Origin: Proteobacteria bacterium UBA964
GTDB lineage: Bacteria > Pseudomonadota > Gammaproteobacteria > Steroidobacterales > Steroidobacteraceae
DNA length: 24,208 nucleotides
Reading direction: 5' to 3'
Assembly (NCBI GenBank): GCA_002292945.1
Contig: DBCG01000057.1
Coordinates: 11,354-35,561 of the forward strand
Below the pieces are notes generated by a model that saw only the letters and a list, made by a program, of their open reading frames with translations, was not told where the DNA came from and made no database searches. This document shows, in pieces, positions 1-7,662 of this stretch; the first letter of the stretch is position 1; every line of letters begins with the position of its first letter. The translations under genes were made by a program, and so were the position numbers.

Positions 1-33
1 CCCGCCGCGGGGCCGCACACGCTGCCCTCATGG

Positions 34-2478
34 TCAGCTGCCGGTCACCTGCAGGATGCTGTGACGGATCTGCTCGGACAGCACGAACTCGGCATCGCGT
101 GCCACCCGCTGCAGCACTTCATCGTGCAACAAGAGACCGGCGTCGTCGCAGCGGATCACGCCGCGGCGCAACAACAAAGCGATGAAGTGATCGAACAGCG
201 ACCGATCCGCGAACTCCGGCGAATTCAATCCATAGAGCATGTCGATGCGCTGCGCCATCAGCTGGCAGCGCTCCGCGAGCCCTTTCGCCGTCTGCGTGCC
301 GGAGCCTGAATGCGTGAGCGCAGCGATCACGAGGTAGTAGCGCTCGATGGTCTGTACCGATGCCCGCGCGAGCAGCGAAAGCTGCGTCGCCGCGGCGGCG
401 TTCGGTGGCGGTCGACGCCAGCCGGGTGTCCCATCGGGCAGCTGCAGCGGCTCGAGCAGCCCGAGCAGCCCCAAGGCCGCCAGCACACGCTCGACCTGCG
501 CGGCGAGCTCCTCTTCCGGCCATTTGAGGAACAGTTCTGCAGCCACATAGGGATAGACACGCCAAGCCAGACGCTGGATGTCGGCCGTGGGCACCACCGG
601 ATTGGCGATGAAAGCGCAGGCGATCAACGACGGCAAGGCGAACAGGTGCTGGATGTTGTTGCGGTAATAGGTCGTCAGCACCGCCACCTCTTCGCGCAGC
701 TGCACGAGCTCGCCGAGCGGGTGGGGATGACGCTGCAACAACCGCATGGCGTCGCCGTAGGCGATGACCTCGGCGCCGGTGGCCGCGGACACCGTGGTGC
801 GCGGGTCATAGGGCGCCTCGCGCAGCAGACCGAGGCAGAGGTCCACTTGGCGCTCGAGATCGGCCACCGCCATGGCCTTGCGGGGCATCGCGAGCAGCAC
901 CAACGCCAAGAGATTCACCGGCGTGACCGCTGCGGCGGCGTTGATGTTGCGCATGATGCGCTGCGCGAGCTCATCCACCACAGGGGCGACCCACGGGGCG
1001 CGCCCCTCGTCGTCGCGTTGCTGCATGCGCCAATCGCCGGCATGGCGTTCGAGCAGCGCATCGAGATGGATCGGTTCGCCGAGGTTCACATGCACCCGAC
1101 CGAACTTCTCGCGCAACACCCGCGTCGCGCGCAGCAGGTCACCGATGCTCTCCTTGCGCTTCGGCCTCCCGGAGAGCTCGCTGAGATAGGTGTTCCCTTC
1201 GACGATGCGCTCGTAGCCGAAATACACCGGCAGGAACACCACGGGCCGTCGCGGGTCGCGCGCATAGCTGCGTACCGTCATGGCGAGCATGCCGGTCTTG
1301 GGCTGCAGCAGCCGACCGGTGCGCGAGCGGCCGCCTTCGATGAAATACTCGAGGGAGTGGCCGCGCGCCATGATGGTGGCGAGGTACTTCATCAGCACCG
1401 CCGTGTAGAGCGCATTGCCGGCGAAGCTGCGGCGGATGAAGAACGCGCCGGCCTTGCGCAGGAAGCGACCGATCACCGGGATGTCGAGGTTGATGCCGGC
1501 GGCGATGTGCGGCACGGCATAGCCCTGCGTATAGATCGCATAGGACAACAGCAGGTAATCCATATGGCTGCGGTGGCACGGCACGAACACCACCTCGTGC
1601 TCCCGCGCAACATCGCGCAGCGTCTCGACATGGTTGAACGACACACCGTCATAGAGACGGTTCCACAGACGCCGCAGGAAGGCCTCCATGAAGGTGATGA
1701 AGGCGTGCGAGTAGTTGGCGGCGATCTCCTCGCCGTAGCCGCGCGCCGTCAACAACGCCTTGCGGCGCGTGATGCGCTTCGTCCGCACCTCCTGTGCCGC
1801 GGCGGCGCGCACCGCACGGGTGCGCAGCACGCGTGCGAGGATGGTACGCCGATGGGACATGTCGGGGCCGATGCGCGCCGCGCGTTGGCGGCGGAAGGTG
1901 GCCCGCCAGGCGCGTGTGATGCGGGTGGCCTGCAGCATCGCCGGCTCGTCATCGAAGAGCAAGCTGCGCAGGCTGACCGGCGCACCGACCTCGACCATGG
2001 TGAAACGTCCGTTGACGAGGATCTGCAGAATCTTGCGCAGCGCCCCGCCCAGCACCCAGCCCTCGGTGAGCCAGAGCCGCAACCAGGAGCCCTCCGTCTG
2101 CGGCGCCCTCCCCCAATACACCGCCATCGGCACGAGGCGGACATCGAAGCCGCGGTCGGCCTGCAGCGCCTCGATGAGGCGTACGAGCTCGGGCGGCGGG
2201 CGGCGATCGATGCGCCGGTCGAAGAAGCCGCGCTTCGTCAGCAGCGGCAGCGTGGCGCGCACGGCATCGGCGCGTCGACCGACCAGCCTGCCGTCGGGCG
2301 GCGGCAAGCCGTTGCGTCGGCAGATGTCCGCCACCACCGCGACATCAGCGGCGCTGCGACGCTCGAGCACATAGCAGACCGGTGCAGCGGTCGCGGCGAC
2401 GATCTGCCGCAACGCGTCCTCAGGGCGTACTTCCGCACGCACCCAGAGCGACATCAGTCCACGCCATAGGAACTTCAC
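34..2478 (-). CDS. plsB: glycerol-3-phosphate 1-O-acyltransferase PlsB
   Basis: Membrane-bound enzyme that acylates sn-glycerol-3-phosphate at position 1 with acyl-ACP or acyl-CoA, the first step of phospholipid synthesis. The 814 residues match the usual PlsB length of about 800. The acyltransferase core is clear: HRSHMD at about 302-307 (the HX4D catalytic motif), GAFFIRR at 344-350 (glycerophosphate-binding block) and FIEGGRSRTG at 379-388, followed by VVFLPVYFGYE. The family's N-terminal extension and long C-terminal region are both present. The only codon giving the full-length frame is a GTG at 2478 with a weak ribosome site; an ATG eight codons in (2454) is an alternative. It is the last of seven closely spaced minus-strand genes, 10 bases after the hydrolase gene. 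The long antisense open frames here are composition shadows. Confidence 0.97.
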   Translation of the reverse strand: MKFLWRGLMSLWVRAEVRPEDALRQIVAATAAPVCYVLERRSAADVAVVADICRRNGLPPPDGRLVGRRADAVRATLPLLTKRGFFDRRIDRRPPPELVRLIEALQADRGFDVRLVPMAVYWGRAPQTEGSWLRLWLTEGWVLGGALRKILQILVNGRFTMVEVGAPVSLRSLLFDDEPAMLQATRITRAWRATFRRQRAARIGPDMSHRRTILARVLRTRAVRAAAAQEVRTKRITRRKALLTARGYGEEIAANYSHAFITFMEAFLRRLWNRLYDGVSFNHVETLRDVAREHEVVFVPCHRSHMDYLLLSYAIYTQGYAVPHIAAGINLDIPVIGRFLRKAGAFFIRRSFAGNALYTAVLMKYLATIMARGHSLEYFIEGGRSRTGRLLQPKTGMLAMTVRSYARDPRRPVVFLPVYFGYERIVEGNTYLSELSGRPKRKESIGDLLRATRVLREKFGRVHVNLGEPIHLDALLERHAGDWRMQQRDDEGRAPWVAPVVDELAQRIMRNINAAAAVTPVNLLALVLLAMPRKAMAVADLERQVDLCLGLLREAPYDPRTTVSAATGAEVIAYGDAMRLLQRHPHPLGELVQLREEVAVLTTYYRNNIQHLFALPSLIACAFIANPVVPTADIQRLAWRVYPYVAAELFLKWPEEELAAQVERVLAALGLLGLLEPLQLPDGTPGWRRPPPNAAAATQLSLLARASVQTIERYYLVIAALTHSGSGTQTAKGLAERCQLMAQRIDMLYGLNSPEFADRSLFDHFIALLLRRGVIRCDDAGLLLHDEVLQRVARDAEFVLSEQIRHSILQVTGS

Positions 2479-2488
2479 GGCAGGCGGT

Positions 2489-3034
2489 TCAGGGCACGCG
2501 CGCAGCGCGTGCGGGCAAGCTGGCGAGGAAGCTGCGGAACCAACCGCCGATCGCGGGGAGCGAGGCGATCAAGCGATGGTCATCATCGACGAGGTAGGTG
2601 GTGGCGCGCTGGGCCTGCGCATGGCGCCAACCGTTCGCGACCGGCACGATGTCGTCCTGCCATCCATGCACCACCACCGTCGGCAGCGATGCCGGCGCGG
2701 GCTGCGGCGGCAAAGGCGGCAAGCCAGGCATGTCGAAGGCGGGGGCCATGAGGAACAGGCCACGCGCTGCCTCGCCTGCCGGTCCGGCGCGCATCGCCGC
2801 GGCGGCGGCGAGCCAACCTCCCAAGCTCGAACCCACGAGCACCGGCGCCAACGGCAGCCCGGCGCAGCAGGCGAGCAGGCGCTCCAAGCGGTCGTCGACG
2901 GAGTCGAGACCGCGGTAATCCACCGACTCGACGCGCCATCCCGACGCGCGCGCGATGTCGGCCAACGCCATGATCTTCGTGCCCCAGGGCCCGGACTCCT
3001 TGCCGTGGGAGAACACGACGACATCCTCGCTCAT
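2489..3034 (-). CDS. alpha/beta hydrolase (YqiA/RBBP9-like serine esterase)
   Basis: Small cytoplasmic alpha/beta-hydrolase of 181 residues with no signal peptide. A beta strand plus FSHGKESGPWG at the N terminus gives the oxyanion-loop HG. The nucleophile elbow is GSSLGG at about 68-73 (Ser70), an Asp lies in HGWQDDIVP at 123-131, and the catalytic His is in DDHRL at about 153, so the Ser-Asp-His triad looks intact. The size and the GSSLGGW elbow resemble the YqiA/RBBP9-like esterase group; the substrate is unknown. It starts at an ATG 18 bases after the rhomboid gene and ends 10 bases before plsB, so it probably shares their transcript. A role in acyl-chain or lipid turnover is only suggested by the neighbour. 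Confidence 0.88.
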   Translation of the reverse strand: MSEDVVVFSHGKESGPWGTKIMALADIARASGWRVESVDYRGLDSVDDRLERLLACCAGLPLAPVLVGSSLGGWLAAAAAMRAGPAGEAARGLFLMAPAFDMPGLPPLPPQPAPASLPTVVVHGWQDDIVPVANGWRHAQAQRATTYLVDDDHRLIASLPAIGGWFRSFLASLPARAARVP

Positions 3035-3052
3035 GGGCCGATGCTACACCGT

Positions 3053-3745
3053 TCAGTGGCTGCGCCAGAGCGGCACATGTCGGGCCTTGAAAAGAGGGAT
3101 CAGAAGCATCCCCGCCACGAACCCGCCGATGTGTGCGCCAAGCGCGACACCCCCGCCGCTCATGCCCGAGAACCACCCCATCGCGACCTGACCGATGAAC
3201 CAGGCGGCCAACACCCAGACGGCCCGTACCCAGCCGATGGTGAAGAACATCAGCGGCGGCGGCAATGCGAGCAGCACGCGCGCCTTGGGATAGAGCAGCA
3301 GATAGGCGCCGAGCACGCCGGAGATCGCACCGCTCGCCCCCACCATGGGCACCGCGCTCGACGGATCGGGAAGCGCTTGGGCGAACACGGCGATCGCACC
3401 GCAGGTCAGATAGAACACGATGAAACGACCATGGCCCATCGCGTCCTCGATGTTGTTGCCGAACACCCAGAGGAACAGCATGTTGCCGAACAGGTGCGCC
3501 AACGAGCCATGCAGGAACATCGAAGTGAAGACCGTCGCCCAGGGCGCCACCCAGACCGGCTCGTCGCTCGCACCATCGCGACCGAAGATCACCTCGGGTG
3601 TGGCGCCCAATCCCGCGACGATCGCGCCGAACCAGGCCTCACCGGAGGACCACTGCCAAAGAAAAACCAGCACACAAGCGCCGATCAAGGCCCAGGTGAC
3701 CCAAGGCGTGATGCGGGTCGGATTGTCGTCGTGGACCGGGATCAT
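3053..3745 (-). CDS. rhomboid-family intramembrane serine protease
   Basis: A polytopic membrane protease of 230 residues that would cut transmembrane segments of partner proteins. Six or more hydrophobic helices are visible. HGSLAHLFGNM at about 79-89 carries the conserved His and Asn of helix 2 (oxyanion). GASGAISG at 136-143 carries the catalytic Ser138, and ALGAHIGGF near 201-209 carries the catalytic His205. The dyad and helix motifs are complete, so activity is expected. The C terminus is short and ends in basic and His residues without an extra domain. Its ATG overlaps the stop of the L,D-transpeptidase gene (ATGA at 3742-3745), which implies translational coupling. Neighbouring membrane and lipoproteins, such as the TPM protein, could be substrates, but that is inference. 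Confidence 0.95.
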   Translation of the reverse strand: MIPVHDDNPTRITPWVTWALIGACVLVFLWQWSSGEAWFGAIVAGLGATPEVIFGRDGASDEPVWVAPWATVFTSMFLHGSLAHLFGNMLFLWVFGNNIEDAMGHGRFIVFYLTCGAIAVFAQALPDPSSAVPMVGASGAISGVLGAYLLLYPKARVLLALPPPLMFFTIGWVRAVWVLAAWFIGQVAMGWFSGMSGGGVALGAHIGGFVAGMLLIPLFKARHVPLWRSH

Positions 3746-4902
3746 GGTGACACCCGCGTCGGGTTCGCGCCGAGCGGTGCGGCGTTGCGCACACGGCGCG
3801 CCTCGGCGATCACCGAGTCAGGGCTGGTACCGCTGCGGGTGAGCGGCACCGGGATGCTGCGCGGCGAATGGCTCACGCGCGACACGGAATCCCAGTCCAT
3901 GGCGTCGCCCTGCTCGCGCAACCGGCGCTGGATGCGCTGGGCGAGGGACTTCGAGAGCAGCTTGCGCTGCGCCCGTTGCCAATCACGCGGATCGTCCTCG
4001 AGCACCTCATGCGCTTGCATCAAAAGTTCACCCTCGTGCCACCCGAACACGAAGGGCTGGTTGACCACCGTCACACGGGTGCCCGGCTTGACGAGGTCAT
4101 AGAGCAGCTCGATGTCCTCGGGGAACAGCCGGATGCAGCCGTGGCTCGATCGCAGGCCGACACCGGCGGGCTTGTTGGTGCCGTGGATGAGATAGCTCGG
4201 CCAGTCCAGGTAGATCGCGCGGTGACCGAGCGGGTTGTCCGGACCCGGCGGCACCACGACGGGCAGCACCTCACCGTCGGCCTTGTGCTCGGCGCGCACC
4301 CCGGGCCCCGGACGCCAAGCGGGATCTTTTTTCATACGCACCACGCTGGTGGTGCCCTCCGGCGTCGCCCAACCGACACGACCGATGCCGATCGGGAAGG
4401 TGTAGACCGTCAGCCATTCCCCCGGCTTGCGCTTCGGGAAATAGAACAACCGCATCGCCGCCAGGTTGATGACGATCCCCTCACGCGGCGCGTCGGGGAG
4501 GATGTGCCGCGTCGGCAGCACGATCTCGCGGCCTGCACCCGGCAACCATGGATCGACGCCCGGGTTGGCGCGCACGAGTTCCTCGTAGCCGACATTGAAG
4601 CGCCTTGCGAGATCGACGAAGGTGTCTTCGCGCATCGCGCGCGTGACCTGCAGTTCGCCGATGATGTCGCCATGCGACGGGTCGAGCACGGTACGGTGGG
4701 CGCTGGTCGCGACCGGGTCGGCCGCCGACGAGGGCGGGATGAGCGGACGGAACGCGGCTGCGGGAGACGCCGAGGGTTGCTTCACCGGTGCCGCGCCGCA
4801 CCCCGCCAGCAGCAGACAGAACGCAGCGACCCATGCCGGGCGCGACGAGCGCGACGACCGCGACAGGCCGGGGACAACGATGCGGGACGGAGGCGCCGAC
4901 AT
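3742..4902 (-). CDS. LysM and L,D-transpeptidase (YkuD) lipoprotein
   Basis: Predicted periplasmic L,D-transpeptidase of 386 residues that would form 3-3 peptidoglycan crosslinks or attach proteins to the wall. The N terminus is a lipoprotein signal with lipobox LLAGC (Cys35). A degenerate LysM-like segment follows at about 84-131 (DTFVDLARRFNVGYEELVRA). The YkuD domain spans about 142-282, with IHGTN at 239-243 and the catalytic SHGCIRLF at 253-260 (Cys256). A basic C-terminal tail of about 100 residues has no recognised domain. I chose the ATG at 4902 over the upstream start of the same open frame because it leaves a proper signal peptide and an 11-base gap after the previous gene. The stop overlaps the rhomboid start. 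Confidence 0.94.
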   Translation of the reverse strand: MSAPPSRIVVPGLSRSSRSSRPAWVAAFCLLLAGCGAAPVKQPSASPAAAFRPLIPPSSAADPVATSAHRTVLDPSHGDIIGELQVTRAMREDTFVDLARRFNVGYEELVRANPGVDPWLPGAGREIVLPTRHILPDAPREGIVINLAAMRLFYFPKRKPGEWLTVYTFPIGIGRVGWATPEGTTSVVRMKKDPAWRPGPGVRAEHKADGEVLPVVVPPGPDNPLGHRAIYLDWPSYLIHGTNKPAGVGLRSSHGCIRLFPEDIELLYDLVKPGTRVTVVNQPFVFGWHEGELLMQAHEVLEDDPRDWQRAQRKLLSKSLAQRIQRRLREQGDAMDWDSVSRVSHSPRSIPVPLTRSGTSPDSVIAEARRVRNAAPLGANPTRVSP

Positions 4903-4913
4903 GGGCGCCGAGA

Positions 4914-5411
4914 TTACAGCAGTACGGGCCGGTTCGGCTGCTCGTCGGCGTCGCCACCCTCGTGCGGGAAATGCTCCGCGAGCAACGCGGCGACCCCCTC
5001 GACACCGGCCAACGCCCCCTCCCGCCAACGCTCCTCGCGCAAGTGCGTCTCCATGTCGCGGCAGACCGCCTCCCACTGCGTCGTAGGCACACGAGCGGCG
5101 ATGCCACGATCGGCGACGATCTCGACGTCGCGGTCGGCCATGAGCAGGTAGATGAGCACGCCGTTGTTGCGCTGCGTATCCCAGACCCGCAGCAGACCGA
5201 AGACTTCGAGGGCTCGCGTGCGCGGCTCGAGACCGACCCGCAAAGAACGCAGGTCTAGGGAGGTCTCCACCGCAAAACGGATCTCGCCCGCGTGGCGCGA
5301 TTCGACCGACGCGATCGCGGTCTCGATGGCGGTGAGGGTCGCAGCCGGGAACCGGCGCCGGGTGTGCAGCGGCCAGGTCGTCAGGTGTCGCCAGAGGCGT
5401 CGCAGATCCAT
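4914..5411 (-). CDS. TPM-domain protein lacking a signal peptide
   Basis: A 165-residue protein with a TPM fold (family of YgcG/Psb32). Typical blocks are visible: ETAIASVESRHAGEIRFAVE at about 30-49, then WDTQRNNGVLIYLLMADRDV at 77-96, then EIVADRGIAARV. No signal peptide or transmembrane helix is seen, so it should stay in the cytoplasm, unlike the TPM protein encoded just upstream. The start is the ATG at 5411, separated by one base from the previous stop, so coupling is very likely. The same reading frame stays open upstream through the glycine-rich repeat of the neighbouring gene, but that part is a shadow. Paired TPM genes next to lemA recur in proteobacteria as far as I recall; the biochemical role is not established. 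Confidence 0.85.
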   Translation of the reverse strand: MDLRRLWRHLTTWPLHTRRRFPAATLTAIETAIASVESRHAGEIRFAVETSLDLRSLRVGLEPRTRALEVFGLLRVWDTQRNNGVLIYLLMADRDVEIVADRGIAARVPTTQWEAVCRDMETHLREERWREGALAGVEGVAALLAEHFPHEGGDADEQPNRPVLL

Positions 5412-5412
5412 C

Positions 5413-6342
5413 TCACCATCCTCCCGAGGCGCCACCGCCCCCGAAGCCACCACCACCGCCACCGCCGAAGCCACCGCCGCCGAAGCCACCACCGCCGAAG
5501 CCGCCGCCGCCACCGCCGAAGCCACCGCCGCCCCAGGGACCGCGGGAATAGTAATTGCCCCGGTTGGCGTCGGAACCCATGCCCATGATGATGCCGACGA
5601 GACCGCCAAGCATCGCTGCAGCCAAGGCGCCTGAGAACACCAATACGGCGATGCCGAAGGTGCCGCCCATCGACAAAGATTGAGGTAATCGGCCGAGGGA
5701 CGCGGAGATGAGCAGCAAGATGCCACCGATGAGGGCCAGCGCCACGACCAGCGCCACGCGGCCACCGGACAACCCGCCACTCTTTCGCTTGCCGTCGCTC
5801 CAACGCGGATCGGGCGGCGGCAACGCTTCGCCGTCGATGACACCGATCACGCGATCGACACCCGCCTCGATGCCGGCACCGAACTCGCCGGCGCGGAAGG
5901 CGGGGCGGATCGTCTCGTCGATGATGCGGTTCGAGGCGAGGTCGGTGAGCGCGCCCTCGAGACCGCGACCGACCTCGATGCGCATCCGTCGATCCTGTTG
6001 CGCGATGAGCAGGATCGCGCCGTCATCGACGCCCTTTCGACCGGTCTTCCAAGCATCGGCGACGCGGATCGAATACTGCTCGATCTCCTCCGGCTGCGTG
6101 GTCGGCACGATGAGCACCGCGACCTGGGATCCCTTGCGGGTCTGCAGGTCCATGAGGCGCGCGACCAGGCGCGCACGCTCCTCGGGTTGCAGCAATCCGG
6201 CGGTGTCGACCACCGGGGAATCGTAGGCCGGGATCGGTTGCAGCCCGCCCTGAGCCGCAGCCGGCTGCACCGCCGCCGGCCCGAAGGCCAGCGCGGCGAG
6301 CAGCAGCACGGGCCGCAACAACCGAGAGAGGAGGGTCTTCAA
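5413..6342 (-). CDS. secreted TPM-domain membrane protein, YgcG type
   Basis: A 309-residue envelope protein. A signal peptide covers about 1-30 (hydrophobic LLLAALAF, cleavage near AAAQ). The TPM domain runs from about 40 to 170, with DDGAILLIAQQDRRMRIEVG at 106-125 and the conserved RGLEGALTD just after. Two hydrophobic segments lie near 195-213 and 228-256, and the protein ends in about 40 residues of almost pure Gly with Phe, a layout typical of YgcG-like TPM proteins. The start appears to be a TTG at 6342, 16 bases after lemA, since no ATG would retain the signal peptide; a rare start may limit expression. Gene order lemA-ygcG-TPM suggests the products work with LemA. The function is not known. 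Confidence 0.9.
   Translation of the reverse strand: MKTLLSRLLRPVLLLAALAFGPAAVQPAAAQGGLQPIPAYDSPVVDTAGLLQPEERARLVARLMDLQTRKGSQVAVLIVPTTQPEEIEQYSIRVADAWKTGRKGVDDGAILLIAQQDRRMRIEVGRGLEGALTDLASNRIIDETIRPAFRAGEFGAGIEAGVDRVIGVIDGEALPPPDPRWSDGKRKSGGLSGGRVALVVALALIGGILLLISASLGRLPQSLSMGGTFGIAVLVFSGALAAAMLGGLVGIIMGMGSDANRGNYYSRGPWGGGGFGGGGGGFGGGGFGGGGFGGGGGGGFGGGGASGGW
5416..5538. repeat. low-complexity tandem repeat encoding a Gly/Phe tail
   Basis: About 120 bases of imperfect repeats of 3, 9 and 12 bases (on the plus strand, units such as gccgaagccaccgcc) encode the GGGGFGGGG-type C terminus of the TPM protein. All six frames are open across it, which explains spurious frames on both strands. Copy number may vary by slippage in whole codons. 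Confidence 0.85.
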
Positions 6343-6358
6343 GGTGTCGCGGGCCGCC

Positions 6359-6964
6359 TCAGCCGCCCGGCGCAGGCGCGTTGAAGTCGACCGTCGGAGC
6401 CGCGGAGATCGCCGCCTCGTTCTCGACGGTGAAGTTCGGCTTGACCTTCATGCCGAAGACCATCGCGGTGAGGTTGGAGGGGAACTGACGCACCGTTCCG
6501 TTGAATTCCTGCACGGTCGCGATGTAGCGGTTGCGGGCGACCGCGATGCGGTTCTCCGTGCCTTCGAGCTGCGCCTGAAGGTCGCGGAAATTCTGGTCGG
6601 ACTTCAGCTGCGGATAGTTCTCGGTGACCATCAACAGGCTCTTGAGCGCGGCCGAGAGGTCGCCCTGCGCCGCCTGGAATTTCTTGATGGCTTCAGGGTC
6701 GTTGAGCATCTCCGGGGTCAACTGGATCGAGGTCGCGCGCGCGCGCGCCTCGGTCACACCGACGAGGACCTTCTCTTCTTGGGCCGCGAAACCCTTCACG
6801 GTGTTGACGAGGTTCGGGATCAGGTCAGCGCGGCGCTGGTACTGGTTGACCACCTCGGACCAAGCGGCCGTGGTGGCCTCGTCCTGGGTCTGCAGGGTGT
6901 TGTATCCGCAACCGCCGAGCATCATGGCGGCGACGAGGATCAGGCTGGCACGGATCGAACGCAT
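6359..6964 (-). CDS. lemA: LemA family lipoprotein
   Basis: A 201-residue LemA protein: a short membrane anchor followed by a long helical periplasmic domain. The N terminus MRSIRASLILVAAMMLGGCG is a lipoprotein signal with Cys19. LemA hallmarks follow: WSEVVNQYQRRADLIPNLVN at about 35-54, a helical region with TEARARA near 71-77, and ENRIAVARNRYI near 137-148 with FPSNLTAMVFGM at 161-172. I chose the ATG at 6964 because a clear AGGAG ribosome site precedes it and it leaves a signal peptide; the longer open frame adds 47 residues with no such features. It is the first gene of the minus-strand cluster, divergent from greB. LemA proteins occur with TPM proteins in many bacteria; the molecular role is unclear. 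Confidence 0.95.
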   Translation of the reverse strand: MRSIRASLILVAAMMLGGCGYNTLQTQDEATTAAWSEVVNQYQRRADLIPNLVNTVKGFAAQEEKVLVGVTEARARATSIQLTPEMLNDPEAIKKFQAAQGDLSAALKSLLMVTENYPQLKSDQNFRDLQAQLEGTENRIAVARNRYIATVQEFNGTVRQFPSNLTAMVFGMKVKPNFTVENEAAISAAPTVDFNAPAPGG

Positions 6965-7056
6965 GGGATGACTCCTAAAAATCGAGGGCGGACAACGACA
7001 TGATGCCGCAGCAAGAGCCGACTCACCATCCATCTTGCGATCTATCTTGCACGCGA

Positions 7057-7102
7057 TCGTCGATCGGTTTGAACTATCCGTATTACGCGACCTGATCGAC
7101 GA
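7057..7102. promoter_or_regulatory. inverted repeat in the lemA/greB divergent intergenic region
   Basis: A perfect 9-base inverted repeat (TCGTCGATC at 7057-7065 and GATCGACGA at 7094-7102) frames a 28-base AT-richer spacer between the divergent lemA and greB starts. The spacer holds TTGAAC and TATTAC, which could be promoter elements, but I cannot set a confident -35/-10 pair. Two direct copies of ATCTTGC lie nearby at 7032-7038 and 7044-7050. It could be an operator shared by both genes or chance. Confidence 0.3.
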
Positions 7103-7146
7103 CACGTGAAGATCTTTCCCTGCCGAGCGGTATCCTTCCGCCCATC

Positions 7147-7641
7147 ATGTCGCGTTATCGACCACCGACCACACCCGGTTCCCGGTTCATCACCCCCGCG
7201 GGCCACGAACGCTTGCAGGCCGAGCTCGATGCGTTGTGGAAGGTGGAGCGCCCGCGCGTCACGCAGGCCGTCAGCGAAGCGGCCGCACAGGGCGACCGGT
7301 CTGAGAACGCCGAGTACACCTACGGCAAGAAGCGCCTGCGTGAGATCGACAGCCGAGTGCGCTTCCTGCGCAAGCGCCTCGACGGCATGGTCGTCGTCGA
7401 CCAGCCGCCCACCGACCGCGACCGCGTGTTCTTCGGCGCCTGGGTGACCTTGGAGGATGACACCGCAGTGCAGAGCCGCCGCCGGATCGTCGGACCCGAC
7501 GAGTTCGATATGGATCCGCGCTACGTGAGCATGGACGCGCCGCTCGCCCGCGCGCTGCTCGGCAAGCGGCTCGACGACGAAGTCACGGTGGAGACGCCGG
7601 GCGGCGGGCGGACGTTCGCGGTGACGGCGATCGATTACTGA
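7147..7641 (+). CDS. greB: transcription elongation factor GreB
   Basis: Binds the RNA polymerase secondary channel and stimulates cleavage of backtracked transcripts. The 164-residue length fits GreB. The N-terminal coiled coil (about 14-85) carries the tip EAAAQGDRSENAEYTYGKKR at 44-63, whose acidic pair Asp50/Glu53 reaches the polymerase active site. The following REIDSRVRFLRKRL and the C-terminal FKBP-like domain (FFGAWVTLED, then LLGKRLDDEVTVETP) are GreB rather than GreA in style. The ATG at 7147 gives the standard N terminus; no strong ribosome site precedes it. It stands alone on the plus strand, divergent from lemA and convergent with the homospermidine synthase gene 21 bases away. 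Confidence 0.97.
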   Translation: MSRYRPPTTPGSRFITPAGHERLQAELDALWKVERPRVTQAVSEAAAQGDRSENAEYTYGKKRLREIDSRVRFLRKRLDGMVVVDQPPTDRDRVFFGAWVTLEDDTAVQSRRRIVGPDEFDMDPRYVSMDAPLARALLGKRLDDEVTVETPGGGRTFAVTAIDY

Positions 7642-7662
7642 AATCCCTGTGGGCGACGGCCC

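Noticed and set aside
1..31. ATG at 31 reading out of the window on the minus strand, three bases after plsB
   Set aside because: Only ten codons are visible, with no clear ribosome site or recognisable product, so a downstream gene cannot be supported.
310..2469. Long open frame on the plus strand across plsB (719 codons)
   Set aside because: Antisense to a certain gene, His/Arg/Gln-rich with no domain; typical shadow of a GC-rich codon pattern.
2576..4102. Open frame of 508 codons on the plus strand
   Set aside because: Lies antisense across the hydrolase, rhomboid and transpeptidase genes, all with clear motifs; no homology visible.
5416..5538. CRISPR-like or satellite array
   Set aside because: Repeats are codon-phased glycine codons without unique spacers.
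6965..7105. N-terminal extension of LemA
   Set aside because: The AGGAG site and lipoprotein signal at 6964 fit the family; the extension is low-complexity intergenic sequence.
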